Part shown: positions 55,456 to 64,000 of the stretch, piece after piece
How positions within the stretch are numbered: the first letter of the stretch is position 1
How the letters are laid out: each line of letters opens with the position of its first letter
Origin: Streptomyces sp. man185
Lineage (GTDB): Bacteria > Actinomycetota > Actinomycetes > Streptomycetales > Streptomycetaceae
Direction: 5' to 3'
NCBI GenBank assembly: GCA_002551355.1
Contig: NTHE01000006.1
Span: forward strand, 65,255-129,254
Length of the DNA stretch: 64,000 nucleotides
Translations under genes and position numbers: made by a program
The notes under the pieces: model-generated
What the model was told of the DNA's origin: nothing
The model's database searches: none
Seen by the model: the letters and a program-made list of their open reading frames with translations, nothing else

Positions 55456-56241
55456 GTGGCGCGTATCCGGGTTCTCGTGGTCGACGACCACCGCATCTTC
55501 GCCGAGTCGCTCGCGGCGGCCCTCGCGGCCGAACCGGACGTGGACGTCTCCGCGGCGGGCAGTGGCCCGGCCGCGCTGCGTGCGCTGGAGCGTGCGGTCG
55601 CCGAGGGGCGCGGTTACGACGTGCTCCTGGTGGACGCCGAGTTGGGCGTCCTGGCGAGCGGCGGGACGCCCGCCGTCCCCGCGCCCCGGGAAGAAGGCGC
55701 GGGCGTCGTCGACGGCATCTCGCTGGTCGCCGGGGTCCGCTCCAGCCGGCCCGCCGTGCGGTCGGTGGTGCTCGCCGAGAAGGACGACCCGCGGGCCGCC
55801 GCCCGGGCGCTCCAGGCGGGGGCCTCGGGCTGGGTGGCCAAGGACTGCTCGCTGCAACGGCTGCTGTCGGTGATCCGGGGCGTGCTGCGCGACGAGACGC
55901 ATCTGCCGCCCGCCCTGCTCACCGGCGTACTGCGGGAGTTGACCGCGGCCCGCAAGCACCGCACCGAGAGTGAGCGGCTGGTGGAGTCGCTGACGCCCCG
56001 GGAGCGCGAGGTGCTGCGCTGCATGGTGGCCGGGCTCGGCCGCAAGGCGGTCGCCGAGCGGCTGTTCCTGTCCCCGCACACGGTGCGCACCCATATGCAG
56101 AACGTGCTGGGCAAGCTGGGGGTGCACTCGACGCTGGCGGCGGTGGCGCTGGCCCGCCGGGCGGGCGTCGGCCCGGTGGAGGATCCGACGGGTCCGCTAG
56201 GTCGGGATGTTGTCGAACGGGGCGGTCAACTGGCGCAGTAG
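55456..56241 (+). CDS. LuxR/NarL-type response regulator
   Basis: This encodes 261 residues. The receiver has VLVVDDHRIFAESL and the phospho-acceptor in YDVLLVDAELG, then an insert of about 22 residues rich in Gly, Pro and Glu. VAKDC supplies the conserved Lys. The C-terminal HTH is standard (LTPREREVLRCMVAGLG, LFLSPHTVRTHMQNVLGKLGV). The GTG at 55456 follows GGGGG. No kinase gene is adjacent. It resembles the Asp-less regulator at 48482, and the two flank the gal block. Its 3' end overlaps tamR by 45 bp. Confidence 0.9.
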   Translation: MARIRVLVVDDHRIFAESLAAALAAEPDVDVSAAGSGPAALRALERAVAEGRGYDVLLVDAELGVLASGGTPAVPAPREEGAGVVDGISLVAGVRSSRPAVRSVVLAEKDDPRAAARALQAGASGWVAKDCSLQRLLSVIRGVLRDETHLPPALLTGVLRELTAARKHRTESERLVESLTPREREVLRCMVAGLGRKAVAERLFLSPHTVRTHMQNVLGKLGVHSTLAAVALARRAGVGPVEDPTGPLGRDVVERGGQLAQ

Positions 56242-56694
56242 CCCGGCCAGTTCGCCGCGCTGCTGGCGGGAGAGCTCGCCGAGGATGGCGCGCTCCTGGT
56301 CGAGGAGTCCGGCCAGCGACTGGTCGGCCTTGTCGCGCCCTTCGGCCGTGAGCCGGACGAGGACGCCGCGCCGGTCGCTGGGGTCGGGCAGCCGCTCGAC
56401 GAGGTTCTTCTTGGTGAGCCGGTCGATGCGGTTGGTCATCGTGCCCGAGGTGACCAGCGTCTGGGTGAGGAGCTGCCCGGGGGAGAGCTGATACGGGGCG
56501 CCGGCCCGGCGCAGTGAGGTGAGCACGTCGAACTCCCACGGCTCCAGGTTGTGCTCGGAGAAGGCTATGCGGCGGGCCCGGTCGAGGTGGCGTGCCAGAC
56601 GGGAGACGCGACTGAGCACCTCGAGTGGTTCCACGTCGAGGTCGGGGCGCTCGCGGCGCCATGCAGCGACCAGTCGGTCGACCTCGTCCTCCAT
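56197..56694 (-). CDS. tamR: MarR-family regulator TamR
   Basis: This encodes 165 residues. The winged helix is visible (LSPGQLLTQTLVTSGTMTNRIDRL, then LVERLPDPSDRRGVLVRLT). It is divergent from tam, trans-aconitate methyltransferase, exactly as in S. coelicolor. There TamR binds the shared region and is released by trans-aconitate, citrate and related acids (established knowledge). Three operator palindromes sit between the genes. The ATG at 56694 lacks a strong ribosome site. Confidence 0.9.
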   Translation of the reverse strand: MEDEVDRLVAAWRRERPDLDVEPLEVLSRVSRLARHLDRARRIAFSEHNLEPWEFDVLTSLRRAGAPYQLSPGQLLTQTLVTSGTMTNRIDRLTKKNLVERLPDPSDRRGVLVRLTAEGRDKADQSLAGLLDQERAILGELSRQQRGELAGLLRQLTAPFDNIPT

Positions 56695-56715
56695 GTCGAT
56701 CAGTGTAGAGGGTCC

Positions 56716-56757
56716 CTCGACATGAAGTCTCTTGAATTCAAGTGTCTTGACATCAAG
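56716..56757. promoter_or_regulatory. Triple TamR operator
   Basis: Three 12-bp sites follow each other every 15 bp: CTCGACATGAAG (56716-56727, 10 of 12 matching), CTTGAATTCAAG (56731-56742, perfect palindrome) and CTTGACATCAAG (56746-56757, perfect arms). They fill the gap between tamR and tam. The CTTGA-N2-TCAAG pattern suits MarR dimers. Sites are seen; TamR binding is inferred from the known system. Confidence 0.85.
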
Positions 56758-56782
56758 AGATACTCGCCGTGATCCTGTTCCC

Positions 56783-57592
56783 ATGACCTCACCCGACCAG
56801 CCTGCCTGGGACCCGCAGCAGTACCTGCGCCACGCGGACCACCGGACCCGCCCCTTCCACGATCTCCTGGCCCGCATCGGCGACCTCCCCGGCCACCCCG
56901 TGCCCCGCATCGCCGACCTCGGCTGCGGCGCGGGCAACGTCACCACGCTCCTGGCCGACCGCTGGCCGAAAGCCCGGATCACCGGCTACGACACCTCGCG
57001 CGAGATGCTCGCCGAGGCCGCCGCCCACGCCCGGCCGCCCCTGCTCGACTTCGCCGAGTCCGACGCCACGACCTGGGAGCCCACCGAGACGTACGGCCTG
57101 ATCGTCTCGACCTCCGCACTCCAGTGGATCCCCGGCCACGCCGAACACTTCCCGCGCTGGCTCGACGCCCTCGCCCCCGGCGGCACCCTCGCCTTCCAGA
57201 TCCCCGGCAACTTCACCGCCCCCAGCCACACCCTCCTGGCCGGCCTCCGCGACTCCGACCGCTGGCGCCCCCTGCTCCACGGCATCGGCGACCGCACCGC
57301 CTCGGTCCTGGAACCCACCGACTACCTCACCCGGCTGCGGGACCTCGGCTGCACGGCCGACGTCTGGGAGACCACCTACCTCCAGACCCTGCACGGCGAC
57401 GACGCGGTCCTCGACTGGGTCAAGGGCACCGCCCTGCGCCCCGTCCTCACCGCGCTGGCCGACGACCCGGCCGCCCGCGACGCGTTCCTCGCCGAATACC
57501 GCGACCTGCTCCGCGAGGCCTACCCACCCGGCCCGTACGGCACGGTCTTCCCGTTCCGCCGCATCTTCGCCGTCGCCCGCAAGGAGAAGTGA
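56783..57592 (+). CDS. tam: Trans-aconitate 2-methyltransferase
   Basis: This encodes 269 residues. SAM motif I is IADLGCGAGNVTTLL, followed by ITGYDTSREML, SDATTWEP, and the SALQWIPGHAEHFPRW segment typical of Tam. It methylates trans-aconitate, an inhibitor formed from cis-aconitate, and so protects aconitase. The ATG at 56783 has no clear ribosome site and lies 26 bp past the last operator, so a leaderless or short-leader transcript is possible. The next gene begins at the stop (TGATG). Confidence 0.95.
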   Translation: MTSPDQPAWDPQQYLRHADHRTRPFHDLLARIGDLPGHPVPRIADLGCGAGNVTTLLADRWPKARITGYDTSREMLAEAAAHARPPLLDFAESDATTWEPTETYGLIVSTSALQWIPGHAEHFPRWLDALAPGGTLAFQIPGNFTAPSHTLLAGLRDSDRWRPLLHGIGDRTASVLEPTDYLTRLRDLGCTADVWETTYLQTLHGDDAVLDWVKGTALRPVLTALADDPAARDAFLAEYRDLLREAYPPGPYGTVFPFRRIFAVARKEK

Positions 57593-57972
57593 TGACCGCC
57601 CGCGTGGGCCTCGCCGCCGTCGACCACGTACAGCTCGCCGCCCCGCCCGGGTCCGAGGACGCCCTGCGGACCTTCTACGCCGACGCCCTGGGCATGGCCG
57701 AACTCCCGAAACCCCCGGTGCTCGCGGCCCGCGGCGGCTGCTGGTTCGCGGCCGGACCGGTCCGGCTCCACCTGGGCATCGAGAGCGACTTCCACCCCGC
57801 GAAGAAGGCCCACCCGGGCCTGCGCGTGACGGGGATCGTGGCGTACTCGGCCCGCCTGGAGGCCCACGGCGTCACCACGGAATGGGACGACGACCTCCCC
57901 GGCCACCGCCGCTTCTACGCCCACGACCCGGTCGGCAACCGGCTGGAGTTCCTGGAGCCGGACGCCCTGTGA
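57592..57972 (+). CDS. Glyoxalase/VOC-fold protein cotranscribed with tam
   Basis: This encodes 126 residues. Two beta-alpha-beta-beta-beta units are visible: VDHVQLAAPPGSEDALRTFY with LHLGIESDF, and the end HDPVGNRLEFLEP, the usual last strand. The His and Glu of the metal site are plausible. The ATG overlaps the tam stop by one base, so it shares the TamR-controlled transcript. Substrate unknown. Confidence 0.9.
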   Translation: MTARVGLAAVDHVQLAAPPGSEDALRTFYADALGMAELPKPPVLAARGGCWFAAGPVRLHLGIESDFHPAKKAHPGLRVTGIVAYSARLEAHGVTTEWDDDLPGHRRFYAHDPVGNRLEFLEPDAL

Positions 57973-58167
57973 GACGCAGAGCTCCTTGAGCGCTTCCGCC
58001 GAGATGTCGATGTCCACCGGGGACGGCACACCCGTCTTCAGCCGGTCGTGATGGATGCCGGTCAGCGCGTACGCCTTCGTCACCGGGTCCAGCTCATAGA
58101 CCCGCACGACGGGGGGCCGGCGGGAGCTGTGCGCGGTGGCCGGCCCGGCGGTCTTGGTTCCTCCCAT
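57973..58167 (-). pseudogene. C-terminal relic of a Uma2-family endonuclease-like protein
   Basis: The minus frame includes VVRVYELDPVTKAYALTGIH and RLKTGVPSPVDIDI, which match the end of Uma2 proteins common in Streptomyces. The PD-(D/E)XK N-terminal domain is absent. No stop closes the frame at the right place; it runs on antisense through the VOC gene. It is a decayed fragment. Confidence 0.65.
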
Positions 58168-58265
58168 GGACGAAACCTCTGCCCTCCCGACCACACCACG
58201 GCGGGAAATCCGCACGTCATCACCACGGGTGACGACGTGCGGAAGGGTTACGTGATCGGCTGTGA

Positions 58266-58952
58266 TCAGCTCTTCCGGTGCCCTATCAGCCGCGGCTTCG
58301 ACTCCAGGTTCTCCAGCCCGTGCCAGCACAGGTTCACCAGGTGGGCGGCCACCTCCGCCTTCTTGGGCTTGCGCACGTCCAGCCACCACTGGCCCGTCAG
58401 CGCCACCATCCCCACCAGCGCCTGCGCGTACAGCGGTGCCAGCTTCGGGTCGAAGCCCCGGGCCTTGAACTCCAGGCCCAGGATGTCCTCCACCTGCGTG
58501 GCGATATCGCTGATCAGTGAGGCGAACGTGCCCGTCGACTGCGCCACCGGGGAGTCCCGGACCAGGATCCGGAAACCGTCCGTGTACGACTCGATGTAAT
58601 CCAGCAGCGCGAACGCCGCCTGCTCCAGCAGCTCCCGCGGATGGCCCGCCGTGAGCGCCCCCTGCACCATGTCCAGCAACTGGCGCATCTCGCGGTCGAC
58701 CACCACCGCGTACAGGCCCTCCTTGCCGCCGAAGTGCTCGTACACCACCGGCTTGGACACCCCGGCGCGCGCCGCGATCTCCTCCACCGACGTGCCCTCG
58801 AACCCCTTGTCGGCGAACAGGGCGCGCCCGATGTCCAGCAGCTGCTCGCGGCGCTCCTTCCCCGTCATCCTGACCCGCCGGGCCCGGCGGGAGGGGGAAG
58901 TCCTGTTCTTCTCGCTGCTCGTGCTGGAGTCGGTCGCCACGTCGTCAATCAT
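58266..58952 (-). CDS. TetR-family regulator coupled to a fatty-acid desaturase
   Basis: This encodes 228 residues. A basic leader (about 1-30) precedes the HTH (FEGTSVEEIAARAGVSKPVVYEHFGGK). The ATG overlaps the desaturase stop (ATGA), so both come from one transcript and the regulator is likely autoregulated through sites ahead of the desaturase. Fatty-acid or acyl-CoA sensing, as in DesT or FadR-like TetRs, is inferred from the pairing. Confidence 0.9.
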   Translation of the reverse strand: MIDDVATDSSTSSEKNRTSPSRRARRVRMTGKERREQLLDIGRALFADKGFEGTSVEEIAARAGVSKPVVYEHFGGKEGLYAVVVDREMRQLLDMVQGALTAGHPRELLEQAAFALLDYIESYTDGFRILVRDSPVAQSTGTFASLISDIATQVEDILGLEFKARGFDPKLAPLYAQALVGMVALTGQWWLDVRKPKKAEVAAHLVNLCWHGLENLESKPRLIGHRKS

Positions 58953-59935
58953 GCCGCGTCGGCCGGTGCGGACGTGCGCCGGGAGTCGATACGCGCCGCA
59001 TCCGGCCACCGTACGTCCGTGGCCCAGCCCAGCTTCTCGAACCAGCGGATCAGCCGGGCGCTGGAGTCGATCTGCCCCCGCATCACCCCGTGCCGGGCGC
59101 TCGTCGGGTCCGCGTGGTGCAGGTTGTGCCACGACTCGCCGCACGACAGGACCGCCAGCCACCACACGTTCCCCGACCGGTCACGCGACTTGAAGGGGCG
59201 CTTGCCCACCGCGTGGCAGATCGAGTTGATCGACCAGGTCACGTGGTGCAGCAGCGCCACGCGGACCAGCGAACCCCAGAAGAACGCCGTCGCCGCGCCC
59301 CACCACGACATCGTCACCAGGCCGCCCACCAGTGGCGGAATCGCCAGCGAGACGATCGTGAAGGTCAGGAAGTGACGCGAGACCGCCCGGATCGCCGGGT
59401 CCTTGATCAGGTCGGGGGCGTACTTCTGCTGCGGCGTCTGCTCCTCGTCGAACATCCACGCGATGTGCGCCCACCACAGCCCCTTCATCAGGGCCGGCAG
59501 GCTCTCCCCGAACCGCCACGGCGAATGCGGGTCACCCTCCGCGTCCGAGAACCGGTGGTGCTTGCGGTGATCGGCCACCCACCGCACCAGGGGCCCCTCC
59601 ACCGCCAGCGAACCCATCACGGCCAGCGCGATCCGCAACGGCCGCTTCGCCTTGAACGAACCGTGCGTGAAGTACCGGTGGAAGCCGATCGTGATCCCGT
59701 GGCAGCCGATGAAGTACATCGCCACCAGCAGCCCCACGTCCAGCCAGCTGACCCCCCACCCCCACGCCAGCGGCACCGCCGCGACCAGGGCCACGAACGG
59801 CACCACGATGAACGCCAGCAGCGCGAACTGCTCGATCGTCCGCTTGTTGTCGCCGCCCAGCGTGGCGGGGGGCAGCGAAGCCCCGGCCGCCCCGGGAGGC
59901 TCGGTCTCGTCGATCACGGGGGGAGTGCTCGGCAT
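58949..59935 (-). CDS. Acyl-CoA/fatty-acid desaturase
   Basis: This encodes 328 residues. The three histidine boxes of membrane di-iron desaturases are present: HRYFTH, HRKHHRF (in VADHRKHHRFSDAEGDPHSP) and HNLHH (in GESWHNLHHADP). Four membrane helices in two pairs flank them. It inserts a double bond (delta-9 type by likeness) into acyl chains for membrane fluidity. GGAGG lies 8-12 bp before the ATG at 59935. It is the first gene of a two-gene unit with the TetR regulator. Confidence 0.94.
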   Translation of the reverse strand: MPSTPPVIDETEPPGAAGASLPPATLGGDNKRTIEQFALLAFIVVPFVALVAAVPLAWGWGVSWLDVGLLVAMYFIGCHGITIGFHRYFTHGSFKAKRPLRIALAVMGSLAVEGPLVRWVADHRKHHRFSDAEGDPHSPWRFGESLPALMKGLWWAHIAWMFDEEQTPQQKYAPDLIKDPAIRAVSRHFLTFTIVSLAIPPLVGGLVTMSWWGAATAFFWGSLVRVALLHHVTWSINSICHAVGKRPFKSRDRSGNVWWLAVLSCGESWHNLHHADPTSARHGVMRGQIDSSARLIRWFEKLGWATDVRWPDAARIDSRRTSAPADAA

Positions 59936-59982
59936 GGGGGGATACCTCCGAGGGTGAGGGAGAAGACTCGGACGGCCGTGGC

Positions 59983-60009
59983 TACGGTTCCGTAACCTAC
60001 GGCTTGGTA
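59983..60009. promoter_or_regulatory. Candidate operator upstream of the desaturase
   Basis: TACGGTTCCGTA (59983-59994, perfect 5-bp arms) and a degenerate copy TACGGCTTGGTA (59998-60009) are 15 bp apart and end 48 bp before the desaturase start. They are the likely site of the coupled TetR. The remainder of the gap to PEP carboxylase (60010-60334) is GC-rich, must hold the ppc promoter, and shows no other gene. Confidence 0.6.
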
Positions 60010-60334
60010 AGTATGGCAGTGACGGGCCCCACAACACGAGAGGCCGCTCCAACCCGTCCCGCGCGGTACCCCGCCCGCCCTCTGGGTAAGGGGACAGTGG
60101 CCCGGGTGTCCCGGGCGGCGACCGCGATCCCCGTCGGGGCAACGGACACGCCGCCTGCGACGACACCTATCCTGGGAGCGTCGGACAGCGCGGTCCGCAC
60201 CCGCTCGTCGGGGCGTGGCGACAGCACCGCTGCCAGCCGCAGGGCCCCGGACCCCGCCACCCGTCCCCATCGCCACGCAACGGGGGGCGGCGAAGCGAAC
60301 GCACCTCCTCATTCACTGCAAGGAGCCGCACACT

Positions 60335-63064
<2,730 letters not shown>

Positions 63065-63092
63065 GCATCGCGTAAGGAAACGGGCGGTCCTG

Positions 63093-63563
63093 CTACAGCG
63101 CGACGAACGTCGCCATCAGCAGGGCCGCCCCCGCCGTACCGACACCCCACGCCGTGCGCCCCATCCGCAGCCCGCCGCCGATCACGAACGCGGCCAGCAG
63201 CATCGCCCCGCCCAGCGGCACCCAGGCATGCAGAAAGCCCGGCATCCCGGTGCGGACCACCGCATCGGAACCGGGCTTCACCACCACGGGGAAACGATCC
63301 CCCTCCCGTGCCGCGACCGACCGGTCCACGGTCACCCGCCCACGGTCCCGCGACACCGCGTCCGGCTCGAACGAGGCGGTGCACGTGGCGTCGCCGCACC
63401 CCGTCACCGTCACCGTGCCGTGCTCACGGCCCTTGGCCAGAACGATGTGGTGCGCGGCGTCCCACGACGACCACACACCCGCGACCAGCAGCACCAGAAC
63501 GACCAGGCCCATGGCCACCTGCCGTCCCGCCACCGCCGCACGGTGGGAAGAGCTCCGCTTCAT
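63093..63563 (-). CDS. Small membrane protein of unknown function
   Basis: This encodes 156 residues. A helix near the N-terminus (MGLVVLVLLVAGVW) is followed by an external domain with a GCGDATC pair of Cys, and two C-terminal helices (WVPLGGAMLLAAFVIGGGL, WGVGTAGAALLMATFVAL). The layout recalls DUF3592-like proteins but the match is weak. It converges with ppc. Confidence 0.75.
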   Translation of the reverse strand: MKRSSSHRAAVAGRQVAMGLVVLVLLVAGVWSSWDAAHHIVLAKGREHGTVTVTGCGDATCTASFEPDAVSRDRGRVTVDRSVAAREGDRFPVVVKPGSDAVVRTGMPGFLHAWVPLGGAMLLAAFVIGGGLRMGRTAWGVGTAGAALLMATFVAL

Positions 63564-63676
63564 GGGGGCAGATCCTTGGCCAGACCCGCACCCCCGGTCA
63601 ACCTATGGCCGAAAAACGCCCCGCCAGGGATAGGAATGTCAGGAGTTGTGCGCGGGAAGGGGGAGCTGCCCGTCGC

Positions 63677-64000
63677 TCAGGAGTTGTACGCGCTCTGCGC
63701 CCGCTCCAGCCCCTCCGCCAGCAGACACTCCACCGCGTCCGCCGACCGGTCCACCAGAAACGCCAACTCCTTGCGCTCCGTCGACGAGAAGTCCTTCAGC
63801 ACGAAATCCGCGACCTGCATCCGCCCCGGTGGCCGACCGATCCCGAACCGCACCCGGTGATACTCCGGACCCATCGCCTTCGTCATCGACTTCAGGCCGT
63901 TGTGCCCGTTGTCCCCGCCGCCCAGCTTCAGTCGCAGCGCCCCGTAGTCGACGTCCAACTCGTCATGGACCGCCACGACATGATCCGTCGGCACCTTGTA
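63677..64000 (-). CDS. pth: Peptidyl-tRNA hydrolase, C-terminal part (cut by window edge)
   Basis: About 108 residues are visible. [26 protein letters not shown] and [13 protein letters not shown] are Pth signatures, including the conserved catalytic Asp and substrate Asn. Pth frees tRNA from dropped peptidyl-tRNAs. The N-terminal catalytic His lies outside the window. The last codons and stop are echoed by a near-identical 16-bp copy at 63639-63654. Confidence 0.93.
   Translation of the reverse strand, partial: YKVPTDHVVAVHDELDVDYGALRLKLGGGDNGHNGLKSMTKAMGPEYHRVRFGIGRPPGRMQVADFVLKDFSSTERKELAFLVDRSADAVECLLAEGLERAQSAYNS

Overview
The window is a high-GC actinobacterial chromosome segment and almost certainly comes from Streptomyces. 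It shows strong third-position GC bias, frequent GTG starts, 4-bp ATGA/GTGA gene overlaps, an SsgA-like sporulation regulator, a Tricorn protease homologue, a galTEK operon and a TamR/tam pair. From memory, the order ppc - desaturase - TetR - tam/tamR - galKET - symporter - ispE/rsmA/rpf - tatD - rsmI/pmt matches a conserved core block of the S. coelicolor chromosome. No rRNA, tRNA, CRISPR array or intact insertion sequence was recognised.

Left part (1-24 kb). This holds a small hydrophilic stress-type protein, a Rieske oxygenase, Tricorn protease, and a TetR/MMPL exporter pair with palindromic operators. Next come a deleted DrrAB-type ABC transporter relic, an SsgA-like protein, an energy-coupling cobalt/nickel transporter (cbiM-cbiQ-cbiO) with a candidate Nur box, and a run of enzymes (serine hydrolase, SDR, two GNATs, a streptomycin-kinase-like phosphotransferase). 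Between 16 and 24 kb are several broken genes (VOC fragment, HATPase fragment, a truncated conserved hypothetical), a zinc-ribbon HTH protein, a secreted Ig-like protein, an EamA exporter with a YbaK editing protein, a penicillin-binding protein and a tiny membrane protein.

Middle part (24-48 kb). Pmt mannosyltransferase and RsmI are divergent. A compact minus-strand operon (30714-26737) follows: a 58-aa peptide gene, an unrecognised helical protein, two DUF6895-like paralogues and a serine hydrolase. This is the best candidate in the window for an undescribed system. The housekeeping run tatD - rpfB-type factor - rsmA - ispE follows, then a membrane acyltransferase, a frameshifted YoeB toxin relic, two paralogous membrane-anchored proteins and a lipoprotein. 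An ABC-F ATPase and three tandem Pro/Gln/Tyr-tailed beta-propeller membrane proteins close the region.

Right part (48-64 kb). Two LuxR-type response regulators, one lacking the phospho-acceptor Asp, flank a sugar block: an SSS symporter with a small membrane partner, divergent from galT-galE-galK. Next are tamR and tam with three evenly spaced operator palindromes, a glyoxalase-fold protein, a Uma2 relic, a desaturase with its TetR regulator, PEP carboxylase, a small membrane protein and the C-terminal part of peptidyl-tRNA hydrolase at the right edge.

Functions are inferred from recognised motifs and family knowledge; no database search was run. Calls for pseudogenes and operators are the least certain.
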